From Euperipatoides rowelli (Eukaryota; Onychophora; Udeonychophora; Euonychophora; Peripatopsidae), in NCBI GenBank assembly GCA_003024985.2, contig PXIH01S0026244.1: a DNA stretch of 12,424 nt; one strand, written 5' to 3'. Position 1 is the stretch's first letter, and each line of letters opens with the position of its first letter. This document shows, piece after piece, positions 1 through 8,300 of the stretch. Below the pieces are notes generated by a model. It worked only from the letters and a program-made list of their open reading frames with translations. It searched no databases and was not told the origin of the DNA. The position numbers were made by a program, and so were the translations under genes.

Positions 1-444
1 TTTTAGAACAAGAGTCTGCTGCATGTGCATAATAATGATGTGTGTAGTAATAAATATACTACAAAATCCCATTTGTAGCTCATTCATTGGGTCTTTGTTT
101 AGAGCAAAATGCAATTCAGTATGTGTTCTACTTTTTAATTATGCCCATTCCAAAAAAAAAAAAAAACAATCTCAAAAAATTGATGAATGAAATCAGATTA
201 CTCAACTACTCATTTTTTAATTTATTTGAAGGCCCTGTTAAAGAAGATCCACTGTTGTTATTTTGCCTATCCTATGACCTTTCCTGACAAGGGATGAATT
301 TTTGAAAATTAGGATAACAGGAGCTGTAAAGTTTGATGGCAAGCTGTATAGCAAACTCTGGTGCTCCAATTACTCCAACAACCCGAGATCCATTTTAAAA
401 CTTAAGAGAGAGTCATCACTGGATTGGCTTCGTTCGCTTTTTTA
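1..444. other. Unassigned AT-rich flank
   Basis: I see no recognisable gene here. The stretch contains a run of 14 A near 154 and two short open frames (87-287 and from 302) with no familiar motif and no codon-like composition. The second frame runs on into the mariner-like inverted repeat that starts at 447, which argues against it being a real gene. Confidence 0.5.
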
Positions 445-446
445 TA

Positions 447-502
447 TAGGGTTTTCATATGTTCCTCCGAGGTTTCGGAACTCAATAGCACAATAATGAA
501 AG
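447..502 (+). repeat. Left terminal inverted repeat of the mariner-like element
   Basis: It matches the reverse complement of 1691-1737 with a few gaps: the outer AGGGTT, then TTCATA, the perfect core CTCCGAGGTTT, then GGA.CTC and GAAAG. TA at 445-446 precedes it. In this superfamily the transposase binds such repeats. Confidence 0.85.
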
Positions 503-616
503 CAAACACAGTTGAAAGGCTCATCAGTAGATAAATAATCTCTCCAAGTTTACATTTATAATAGCCGTCATGGTGTATTTGCAGATTTCACCACTAGGGA
601 ACAGTCATGAAGAAAC

Positions 617-1632
617 ATGTCATTCATTGGTGAAAAGAAAGCATTTTGCATCTTAGAATTTGCTAAAATGTTGAGTCATTTGTGACGGTTCAATGGAGAT
701 TTCGTTACAAAAACCAAATAGAAGCACTCACAGATAAAAAAATTTATTTCAGCAGACTGGCTGCCTGTGTGCTGCAAAATGAACAGGACGGCCAGGACCA
801 TCTGCTGAGAAAGACCAGCTTGTGCGAGAAACATTTGCTAGGAGTCCTCAGAAATCAACCAACCGCACGAACCGAAAATTGCAGATATCTGTCAACAATG
901 TGGTTTATTCTACACAAACATTTTCATGTGAAATCATACTGGGTGCAGCGATTGCAGGCACTGAGTCCCTGGGATCACGATCTTCGTTTTCAGTTCTGCA
1001 TGGATTTCCAACAGAGGCTAGAGGGAGACGAGTTTTGTGAAAACTTTTTTTAGTGACAAGGCCATGTTTGACGTGAAAGGCAAGGTGAATTGTCACAACT
1101 TTATCATTTAGGGTATAGAAAAATCCTCATGTAACACCTAAGTGATTTCCCTAAAGTGTAAGTGTTTTGTTCAGACTATTATAGGCCATTTTTCTTTGTG
1201 GAGTGAACTGTTACCAGTACCACATACCCAGAGACATGCTTTGACAGTGGCTAATGTTACAATTAGAGCAAGATGGCGAGGGCTTCATTTTCCAACAAGA
1301 CAGAGCTCCACCACACTTTCATTCAGATGTCTGTCATCACCTCAATGCTGAACTTTTTGGTCCTTGGATTGTACGTGCTTCTCATGACTCATCCTCTTCT
1401 TCCATGGGCCCCCATGGTCACATGACCTAACTCCATGTGATTCTTTTCTCATGGAGTTATATCAAAGATGGTGTGTTTGTGCCCCCTGTGCCACGTGATT
1501 TAGCACAGCTGTGAGAAAAAATCATGCATACAGTTGCTAATATCGACCATGAGATGTTGAGACAAGTGTGATAGGAGCTTCAATACAGGATTGATGTTTG
1601 TCGCCAAGGAAGGACATATAGAGCATCTGTAA
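617..1632 (+). pseudogene. Transposase pseudogene of the mariner-like element
   Basis: The most likely ancestral start is ATG 617 (MSFIGEKKAFC..., like the MYSIEQKAFC start of the family) and the ancestral stop is TAA 1630-1632 after an EGHIEHL-like tail. The reading moves through the frames: 617-682, then 685-820, then 822-893 (VRETFARSPQKS, the helix-turn-helix linker region), then 895-1050 (VQRLQALSPWDHDLRFQFC), then from 1049 (FSDKAMFDVKGKVN). In-frame stops include TAG 1109, where the family has a Trp, and TAA 1159. The three acidic catalytic codons survive: GAC 1055-1057, GAC 1299-1301 (in FQQD) and GAT 1439-1441 (in TPCD), but they no longer share one frame. No functional protein can be made. 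Family membership is from motif recognition and the sub-lineage is unknown. Confidence 0.85.
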
Positions 1633-1690
1633 AGTACAACCGAAACTTGGAGCGATTCTCTACCTATTACAAACCTTTCTGCTGTGTCTT

Positions 1691-1737
1691 CTTTCGTTAT
1701 CGAGCTCCAAAACCTCGGAGACTTATGAATAACCCTG
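1691..1737 (-). repeat. Right terminal inverted repeat of the mariner-like element
   Basis: The reverse complement begins CAGGGTTATTCATAAG and contains CTCCGAGGTTT, pairing with 447-502. TA at 1738-1739 follows and corresponds to TA 445-446 on the other side. Confidence 0.85.
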
Positions 1738-1739
1738 TA

Positions 1740-2283
1740 TATTTATAAACAACTTCTTGCTCAGTTCTACGAACATATAAAATAAGATCCTTTGATCCTG
1801 CACACTAAACTAAAAAAACAAAACATTTTTATGGTGAAAATAAATAATTGTAGTGAAAAAACATGTAGCGTAAAAACAAACTTGCTAAGCTTATTAAAAA
1901 TTTTTTATAATGGTTATCCATTTGTGTATATTACGTCGTCATTTTGACCACCAAAAGAAAGAAATCATTGAAGACAAGTTTGTTAAAACTGTTGTTGCAA
2001 CCCAATCTTTGCAAATGTCAAAAGTTAATTTATAAAATCCCAGTGGTTACATTTTTCTTAAGATTAACAAATACAAACTTTAAATTTTATAAACTCAAAT
2101 AACCAGAAATGACTAAATCTGTTAAATTAATGACAACATGGGTGAAGAACCTGATAATTAAATTGCCTCAGGTAGAACGAGCAAGTTTAGTTGTGTGCGT
2201 TTAATGTTAGTTTTAAACAATTAGCTTGTTCTTGACTCATAGAGTATGAACCGTACATACAGTATATGTGTATTTCAGGGAGA
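1740..2283. other. Unassigned AT-rich stretch
   Basis: Nothing recognisable on either strand. Short open pieces near 1955-2030 and 2109-2200 were read in all frames and show no family motif. It is the gap between the mariner-like element and the left inverted repeat of the pogo-like element. Confidence 0.5.
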
Positions 2284-2316
2284 GTGGGGAGGAATGGGAT
2301 GCAGGAGGATTGGGAC
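2284..2316 (+). repeat. Left inverted repeat, GGAGGAATGGGA/GGAGGATTGGGAC type
   Basis: Two similar GGAGGA.TGGGA blocks lie side by side. Both are found in inverse orientation at 5856-5894, and a shorter inverse copy lies at 2657-2670. This suggests terminal or subterminal transposase-binding repeats of one element. Confidence 0.55.
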
Positions 2317-3065
2317 ACTTAAGATATTGAATTTCCTTCCACAATTAAATCAGTGTTTGCCTGGTCCCCTTCCTTTATCACACAACTTCATGTTCCTGTG
2401 GTATTTTCAGACATGTTCTTCAATATTTAAGGAAGGCAGACAAGAAAACCTGTTTTCAGCAACAAAAAGTAAACTTTCATTTGCAGAATTAAAATTAAGT
2501 AGCATCTAAAGTATTGTTGATATACTTTTGATACTACATTATTAAACCTTGTACATTGATATTTCAGGACAGGTTTCATAATATATACTCCAAGCACTTT
2601 TTTTAGGTTAAATATGTTATCAGCCATGGACACTTCTATGCAAGAGGAATGTGACTTGTCCCAATCCTCCTCTTAATTTTAACTTGTCTTATTGTCTGGT
2701 GGATAGGATTTTTGTGCATTTCATGTCTTACATTTAAGGTTGTCCATAAATAAATAAAAAAGTATTTCCATTTACTATTAGTAGGCCTATTGTAGGCCTA
2801 TTTTTCCCTCCAAAATTAATTTATTGTCTGCAAGTTTCTTTTAGGCAGTGTTCCCTTTCAATTATTTTAAACAATTTCCTGCCAATAAAATATATATATA
2901 TTCTGCCACTTTTNCTAACATTGAATTCTAATAGAATAGGCCTAAATCCAATTTTCAGGTAGGCTAATTAGGCTATTTTATTTATAAATCCTTAAAATTT
3001 ATATTAATATCACACAAATTAGATTTAAAAATATAGGCTATATGCACTAAGCTACAGTAATAACA
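2317..3065. other. Non-coding interior of the pogo-like element
   Basis: No transposase core motif was found here. An open frame at 2246-2509 crosses the inverted repeat and looks like chance. Bases 2657-2670 repeat the left end in inverse orientation. Near 2792-2810 and 2938-2975 there are several TAGGCCTA and TAGGCTA motifs. One N lies at 2914. Confidence 0.4.
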
Positions 3066-3470
3066 GTTTCTCCTAAATATGTCTTTCTATTTCCTAAAGC
3101 AGGACAACATCTATTCAAATTGAAGAGGCCAAACTCGTATTCTAGCAGACACCCCTGAAAAGGATGTCATTATAGCAAAGAAACTGGAAAAAGAATCAAA
3201 GCCAAATAAAAGTGTAAAAAGTAAGATGATAACTGAAGTACCTAGTAGTGGTGACACGGGTGAGTCAGTACCAGTTTCAAGTGAATCGGACACCAAGGAT
3301 GATAAAACTGACAACTTTTTTTTTCAGACAAACTAGAAAAAAAGTGATTATGCTGTTGTAAAATTCATGACAAAAAGCTCAGTAATTTATTATATTGGTC
3401 AAGTTGAAGACATTAAAGAATCAAATAGCCTATTTTTGTTAATTTCATACGACGACGGGGCGACACTTTA
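3066..3470 (+). pseudogene. C-terminal remnant of pogo-like DDE_1 transposase, 5' piece
   Basis: The frame at 3066-3107 reads VSPKYVFLFPKAG, like the SPxDIxPFPKA stretch after the DDE domain of jerky/Tigger-type transposases in insects. The reading then shifts to the frame holding 3133-3366, which gives TRILADTPEKDVI (family form TxILTDTPEK) and an acidic, Ser-rich linker. After TAG 3334 it gives DYAVVKFMTKSSVIYYIGQVEDI, the family's V.VKF..K....Y.G.V pattern. A last shift gives VNFIRRRGDT at 3438-3467 (family KFLRRRGDTF). Stops TGA 3121 and TAG 3334 and two frameshifts mark a pseudogene. The sequence resumes at 5454. A domesticated multi-exon gene is a less likely reading, because of the in-frame stops. 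Confidence 0.7.
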
Positions 3471-3472
3471 TA
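3466..3472 (+). repeat. Possible target duplication CTTTATA, left copy
   Basis: CTTTATA at 3466-3472 recurs at 5435-5441. The two copies flank the insert that splits the pogo-like tail between RRRGDT and FPEQEDTW. Seven A/T-rich bases can match by chance, so the exact junctions are tentative. Confidence 0.35.
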
Positions 3473-4047
3473 GGGAGAACATGATTCTAGGGGAATGTCA
3501 AACCTGGTCAGATCACAAGAGTAATGATGTAGATTCTTTGAAGAAAAGGACATGAGACTGTGGAGCCATGCAAATGTCCATCTGTAATCACATTATGTAA
3601 TTTGAAAGTAGAAAGGATATTGTTTATTAAAATGTATTTGTACAATCATAGTGTTGTGATCAGAAAGAATCAGCTGAATTGTAAAATAACATGTATTTTT
3701 ATGGATGAAAAAATATAGAAATTATCTGTCAATTGTTAGTTAGAATAATTGTAAATTGCGACCAAGGATGATGATGATCAGGATTATGGAAAATTAAAAT
3801 GTATTTTTATGGGGAAAATAATAATCAATTTAGGGAAGAAAGTGTTTTTATTTTTATTTTATGTGAGCAATTGTACATCAAACTTTATGGCAATACGGTA
3901 AAATCTTGAAATTTAGAGTTCTAAAAGTATTATTCTATAATATTTGTTTTATTTAAAATAGGTCAGTTAAAATATTCTTAATTTTGCAATAATATTTGCT
4001 AAAAACCAACAGGTAGCATATGGTCTGATGCATATACGTGAGAGCAG

Positions 4048-4108
4048 CCAATAGGAGAGTGAGATTGACAAACTAATTTGCATAAAAAAAGAGCCTAATG
4101 AGTATAAA
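4048..4108 (+). promoter_or_regulatory. Promoter-like CCAAT and TATA pair in the insert
   Basis: CCAAT at 4048-4052 is followed 50 bases later by TATAAA at 4103-4108 in a GC-richer patch (GGAGCGGGG follows). This is the spacing of an RNA polymerase II core promoter and would fit the U3 part of an LTR. It may also be chance. Confidence 0.3.
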
Positions 4109-5132
4109 GTGGAGCGGGGTAGATGAATAAGCAGTGGCAAGAGGGAGGTGTACATCTGGCAGCGATAGAAATAACAGAAATAAATTTAGGTAGAAACTGC
4201 CTTGGCAGCCTTCTAGGACTAAGAAAGAGTAGCTGAGAAATAAAAACAATTACAGAAGTAAAATCGAAGGAAGTTGCAGAAGTATTTTGGCAAAATTTTT
4301 GAGACATATTTTGTAATACCGGTCGAAGACCGATGCCAACTGAGACTTAGTAGAGGAGTTGCCCGATCTAATTTCCGAAGAAGATTTATTAAGAGCTCAA
4401 GATTTTATAGAAGTTATTAGTTTCCCGGTGGGTGACAGAAGTATTTCAAGAGAGGATGTCCGAGCTCCAGCGTTTATCATTGTGGGCGGAGAAGTTACCT
4501 AGTTAACACTTAAGCAGATGAGACCAAAGAGATCCCAGCCGAGGATTTAATTATTTTGGAAGAGATAGCAATGGGAAATAATTGTTGTGATTTATTGTGA
4601 CAACACGAGCGACAGGATTTATTGTGAACAATATCGCCCATTGGGCCAGGATTTTACGTGAAACATTGCTTTGGAATAATACACAGTGGATAAAGTGGAA
4701 CCCATTTAGCAGCGAATGTGGACTATATATGTATATTTAACAGCGCAGAGTAAACTCCAAAGATCCAGGGGATTATATAGGCTCGTCTGATTGAATGTGG
4801 TTTGGCCAAATAAGTCGGGTGAGTGCAAATTTTAATTGTTAGATAGGGTAAGATATAATAATTTATAATATTTTGAGTAGATGAGAATAGGATGTTAGAA
4901 TAGCGGCGAAGGCTATAAGGTACAACCCAGATTAGCGTAGATAACTTTATTTTATAATACTTAGTTTTGTAAATTTTCCCCAACAAGGAAACCCGTCTTG
5001 TAAGAATTTTTCTAGTCGTACTTTTATTTGTAAACCATAATCCAGAATGTCGCAATAGCTAGCAGAAAAGTTGTTTTGTTGCTTATTTGTTTTGTATCAC
5101 CATTTTGTTCTACGCGTGAGCCTTATCGGGGC

Positions 5133-5138
5133 AATAAA
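5133..5138 (+). terminator. Polyadenylation signal AATAAA in the insert
   Basis: AATAAA lies in GGGGCAATAAAGC, followed within 35 bases by a T-rich stretch with GTGTC (5162-5185). That is the arrangement of a working poly(A) site and fits the R/U5 border of an LTR. It lies about 1 kb after the TATA-like site, long for an R region. Confidence 0.35.
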
Positions 5139-5308
5139 GCATAAACTGACGAAAAAATCGTCCCGTGTCATATTTTATTTTTGTATTACTTACTTTTGCA
5201 TTTGGATTGTTTTCAATCGTTTTGCAGGGGATTTTGCAGTGTAACTTGTGACCTCAGAGTCATCGTAGTGAGCTAGCGGCCACTGAGGACATGACAGGTA
5301 AGTGTGGG

Positions 5309-5320
5309 TGGCGCCTAACA
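5309..5320 (+). other. Candidate primer-binding site 1 (TGGCGCCTAACA)
   Basis: It matches 10 of 12 bases of the tRNA-Lys-type primer-binding site TGGCGCCCAACG, including the diagnostic TGGCGCC that pairs with the tRNA CCA end and acceptor stem. CA at 5295-5296 could end the LTR. Confidence 0.3.
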
Positions 5321-5403
5321 TTCAAGCATTTCATTGTAATTATTAATTTTCCCAAAATATCTGACCTCACGGATACTTTATCGGGTCTGCTGACATTATA
5401 AGG

Positions 5404-5415
5404 TGACGCCCAACG
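5404..5415 (+). other. Candidate primer-binding site 2 (TGACGCCCAACG)
   Basis: It matches 11 of 12 bases of TGGCGCCCAACG. It lies between two direct copies of CATTATAAGG (5394-5403 and 5416-5425). Only one of the two candidate sites can be the true one. Confidence 0.3.
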
Positions 5416-5453
5416 CATTATAAGGTATCCTGTCCTTTATAACTTTTAATTAT

Positions 5454-5603
5454 TTCCCTGAACAGGAAGACACGTGGGAAGTGCCAGAAAGTGACATAGT
5501 GCTTCTTTTACCACATCCGATTCTTACAGGAGGAACTGAACGAGCTGAATCAAACTTAAAATTTCAAATTGATTTGACCAAATTCAGTGCCAAGCTACGA
5601 TAA
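5454..5603 (+). pseudogene. C-terminal remnant of pogo-like transposase, 3' piece
   Basis: One open frame reads FPEQEDTWEVPESDIVLLLP, then PILTGGTERAESNLKFQIDL, then a short tail to TAA 5601-5603. The pattern FPE.ED....DIV..LP.P...GGT.R....F...L..F is the extreme C-terminus of insect pogo/Tigger/jerky-like transposases and continues directly from the RRRGDT at 3456-3467. The bases just before (5442-5465, T-rich and ending in CAG) also look like a splice acceptor. But the FPEQ residues upstream of the CAG fit the family, so I prefer a continuous ancestral frame interrupted by insertion. Confidence 0.7.
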
Positions 5604-5800
5604 AAGTTTTTCTATCATCTTTTTTATTTCTTAATAGCAGTTATCTTTTACTTCTAAATTACCATTGTGGATAAGAATGTGATTTTTTTCATAACTCAGT
5701 TCCTGAAAATGCTCATTTGAATTACTTTTACTAGCAGCCTAATTTTATTAAGGCTACACAAGACTATGCACGATATTGTTTGAATTTTTACTTTTATCTC

Positions 5801-5806
5801 AATAAA
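5801..5806 (+). terminator. Polyadenylation signal of the pogo-like unit
   Basis: AATAAA lies 198 bases after the TAA at 5601 and about 50 bases before the right inverted repeat. It is well placed to end the transposase transcript. It also occurs in AT-rich sequence where the hexamer is frequent. Confidence 0.35.
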
Positions 5807-5855
5807 GTAATATTAAGTCTTTATTGTTAAATGAGTTTTATCTCAATTTCCTGCA

Positions 5856-5894
5856 GTCCCAAACATCCTGTATGCGTGCCCCATTCCTCCCAAC
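5856..5894 (-). repeat. Right inverted repeat of the pogo-like element
   Basis: The reverse complement reads GTTGGGAGGAATGGGG... then CAGGATGTTTGGGAC, matching 2284-2316 at 27 of 30 aligned bases with a 6-base length difference in the spacer. It overlaps the perfect hairpin at 5881-5911. Confidence 0.55.
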
Positions 5895-5911
5895 GGGGTT
5901 GGGAGGAATGG
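5881..5911 (+). repeat. Perfect hairpin, 14-bp arms and 3-base loop
   Basis: CCATTCCTCCCAAC (5881-5894), loop GGG, then GTTGGGAGGAATGG (5898-5911): all 14 pairs match. It repeats the motif of the element's end in head-to-head form, so the right end carries an inverted duplication of its terminal block. Confidence 0.9.
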
Positions 5912-8214
5912 AACAAGTTGCAGACCTAGAAAAAAATTATGTTATATGCAAGTTTATTTTATATTTATTTTACAATACTAAATTGTAGCTAAATGATGAG
6001 TCAATGTTTTGGTATACTAATACGAAACTTAAGTGATTAAGCACAGGCTTTATAAAATAAAATCTGAAAAATCTCCCAAACCTCCCCCAACTTTTCCAGC
6101 TGCAACATAGGAGTTGAAAGCTATCAAATATATGCAGAAATAAAATTTGCAATCACTCGTACTTAGAATCTCTCTGCACTTTACAATATTTTACCGTAAA
6201 GCGAAGGACTTTTACGCAAATGCCGTACTTCTCATTCTAAGGTTTTTTTTCCCTCTGTCATGTCAATCCATTAGCCAATTGGTCAGTTTGGAAGACACAG
6301 AAATGGCTGTGATTTAGACTTTTTTTATTCATGGGCAGTTTTCAACAAAGGAGCTTTATTCTGTTCTTTCAATATTAAACCCCACTTAGCATCAGTGTTT
6401 CAGATAGTTTGTCACAAGAAAAAATAATTTCCCTCAGACTTCATTTTTCAATGAAAGGTCAATTTAGCTTAGCAGAATTTTTTACACTATTTTTATAAAC
6501 ATTATTATTGACTACCTTTGTTTTTTATCATTCTGTTGGCATTATTAAATGTTGTAGTTAAAATACTAATAAATCACAAAGAATTTGATAGTGGATTCGA
6601 TTAATATTAGACCTAGCTTACTATTGATGTTATACAATCCTATAATAAATAATGTCTATCTAAGAATGTTATCGATGTTAGCTATCTATGTTTTCTAACA
6701 CAATATACAGTATAATATAGCACAGAAACCAAATAAAAATTTAACTTTTTTACATTGGACAAGTAATTTTCATTAAGGACAGGTTAACATTGAATTACCG
6801 TAGAATGTCGTCAAAGTGTTCCCTCCTCCCTATTTTCCTGGGCCAAAGTTAGGCAAAGTGCACCGTCACCATACTTAAACTTTTTGATCTCGCTGCAAGC
6901 TGAGCCCCCTAGTTTTTACCTCATCGAAGGTTCAGGAGAGTGTTTCCATGTAACCCAAATAAAGTGTGCCGTTTTGCAAAAGTATTTTAAAGAATTCTGA
7001 TTCTAGTCAAACAAATGCACCTGGACAGTTTTGCAGTGTATTGTGGTAAATCTAAGGTTCACTACCATTGTGCCGAACAAGGGTGACCATTCCTCTTCCC
7101 AAACCTTGAACAAATGATAAGCGTGTGCATCGTAAAATTTAAAGTTGGGTTTTTTGATAAGCTTTTTTTTTTCGTTAACTTTTTAATTCTCCCCCCCCCC
7201 ACACCCATAATTATTTCACCTCTTGATTATCATAGGTTGGAGCAGAATAGGAGTTAGAGGTAAGAGTAAGTTTAGGACTGTAGAAATAAAATAAGGTTGC
7301 TATCCATTAAAATCGTGAGAAATTAATAAATGTTGGGTGGTTATCTTTATTGATTTCATTCATTGACAGCAGCCATATTTAAAAATTTAAATAAGAGTGT
7401 GAAATTTTAATTAGTGATTTCTTTTAATAATATTCTAATTTTCTAAAATTTTAATATAAATTAAATATACATATATATACATAAAACTTAATTTTAGATA
7501 ATAATTCGTTCAAATTAAATAAGTTTTAAGCATAATAATTAAAAATTTGATTATTTAAAAAGATCGCTTTTTCCAAGGTAGGGCAATGCCACTTGTACCC
7601 TCCCCCCTTCCTAGCTACAGCCCTGGTGCATGCACATTTGTACAGCATTTTAAGATATGACCATTCATTTGATAGGTAGATTTAAACACATAAAACCCTC
7701 ACTTAACATTGAGCATGTGTTGCTGGCAAATCCATGTTAAGCAGGGACATATAAATTTATGTAATAATAATAATTAAATTCACACTAAAACTACAAAAAC
7801 AAAGGTTTTTATATTTTGTGACAAAACTTAAACCATGTTTAAATAATTAGAGTTGGCTGGAGGAATTTATACAGGGGTTACCTAACTGTATATACCAGAT
7901 AGCCTATAGTATATAATCTACTGTATGTCAAATATTTAAATTTTTATTATTCAAGATTTACATACTATTGTATATATTTGAATATCTTATTTCTTAAAAA
8001 AATATCTGACAAATCCACTAGTGGTCTACCTAATACCTAGAGATAAAAGTATCACATGATAAGCTTATAGTCTATCTGGGGCCATTGTGTCCACAAATTT
8101 GTAAAATGAGCAGCTTGAAGGCCTACACAGGCTACACATATGTGTAAAAGCTTTCAATGTTTTGGGTTAAAAATGTTTAATTAGGAAAATATTTTTTTTT
8201 TTTTTTAAACAGTT
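5912..8214. other. Unassigned AT-rich stretch
   Basis: No gene is recognisable in about 2.3 kb. Landmarks are a C run at 7191-7200, a low-complexity AT stretch at 7375-7560, and a GC-richer end at 7585-7632 (the reverse complement has CCAGGGCTGTAGCTAGGAAG followed by a G-rich run), which resembles the termini of some animal DNA transposons. Bases 6790-6965 are also less AT-rich, without any motif I can name. The open frame 5970-6152 on the minus strand shows no homology that I recognise. Confidence 0.5.
7585..7632 (-). mobile_element. Possible end of an unidentified DNA transposon
   Basis: On the minus strand the stretch begins CACCAGGGCTGTAGCTAGG and continues with a G-rich run. Many animal transposons end in a similar GGG(G)CGTAGC.AGG...GGGGGG sequence. 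No partner terminus is visible in the window, so this is weak. Confidence 0.18.
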
Positions 8215-8300
8215 CAGTGGTGCGCAAATTTTTTCCAGGCGGACCCTATTTGTTAAAATGACCCAAGAGTGATCCCCCAACACTAATTTTTCCAACAGTG
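8215..8300 (+). mobile_element. hAT-like left terminus, no partner found
   Basis: CAGTGGTGCGCAAA at 8215, followed by TTTTTTCCAGGCGGACCC and later AGTGATCCCCCA, resembles the CAGnGGT.C.CAA...GCGGACCCC starts of hAT elements. The eight bases before it are AAACAGTT. I found no inverse TTTGCGCACCACTG downstream, so this would be a truncated copy. Recognition is by pattern only. Confidence 0.3.

Larger units (their letters stand above)
447..1737 (+). mobile_element. Degenerate Tc1/mariner-superfamily DNA transposon, full length (about 1.29 kb)
   Basis: Seen: two imperfect terminal inverted repeats (447-502 and 1691-1737) share the core CTCCGAGGTTT and the end AGGGTT, and are flanked by TA (445-446 and 1738-1739), the target duplication of the IS630-Tc1-mariner superfamily. 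Between them lies a broken transposase of the kind common in insect genomes, with a QKAFC-like N-terminal helix-turn-helix start and the motifs FSDEA, FQQDGAPPH and SPDLTPCD in decayed form. The length of about 1.3 kb is usual for the superfamily. Many frameshifts and stops show an old, inactive copy that could move only with a transposase supplied in trans. The subfamily is not assigned, because indels blur the spacing between catalytic residues. Confidence 0.88.
3473..5434 (+). mobile_element. Insert of about 1.96 kb, probably an LTR-retrotransposon fragment
   Basis: The insert breaks one conserved protein tail into two pieces and is bounded by CTTTATA on both sides. Inside are a CCAAT (4048-4052), a TATAAA (4103-4108), an AATAAA (5133-5138) and, near the right end, TGGCGCCTAACA (5309-5320) and TGACGCCCAACG (5404-5415). 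The last two resemble the tRNA-Lys primer-binding site TGGCGCCCAACG of Gypsy and BEL elements, at 10 of 12 and 11 of 12 bases. No gag-pol coding sequence is present. The best reading is a long terminal repeat with the beginning of the internal region, the rest being deleted. Its own ends are not the usual TG...CA, so the assignment stays weak. An intron or another element type is possible. Confidence 0.4.
2284..5911 (+). mobile_element. Decayed pogo-like (DDE_1 / Tigger-jerky type) element carrying a nested insert
   Basis: Seen: the left end 2284-2316 matches the reverse complement of 5856-5894 in two blocks (2284-2298 with 5880-5894, 14 of 15 bases; 2302-2316 with 5856-5870, 13 of 15), separated by 3 and 9 bases. 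Between them lie remnants of the C-terminal tail of a DDE_1-type transposase (3066-3470 and 5454-5603), a stop at 5601 and an AATAAA at 5801. The DDE catalytic core itself is missing, so this copy has lost its middle. The tail is split by the insert at 3473-5434. Linking ends and coding remnant into one element is inference: they nest in the right order and orientation, but I cannot see a target duplication at the outer ends. Confidence 0.55.

Noticed and set aside
682-1053. 123-codon open frame as an independent gene
   Set aside because: It starts at a GTG and represents the N-terminal half of the mariner-like transposase, partly in the wrong frame at 822-893.
905-1096. Minus-strand open frame opposite the transposase
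   Set aside because: A shadow of the conserved plus-strand coding remnant.
3111-3314. Minus-strand open frame rich in Ser and Phe
   Set aside because: It is antisense to the Ser/Asp/Lys-rich transposase tail, whose plus-strand reading matches a known family.
3316-3327. T-run followed by CAG as a splice acceptor of a host exon
   Set aside because: The matching family residues continue on both sides in one frame, and an in-frame TAG follows at 3334. A decayed continuous frame explains it better.
4723-5055. 110-codon minus-strand open frame in the insert
   Set aside because: No recognisable domain, and composition follows AT-rich DNA. The promoter and poly(A) signals seen are on the other strand.
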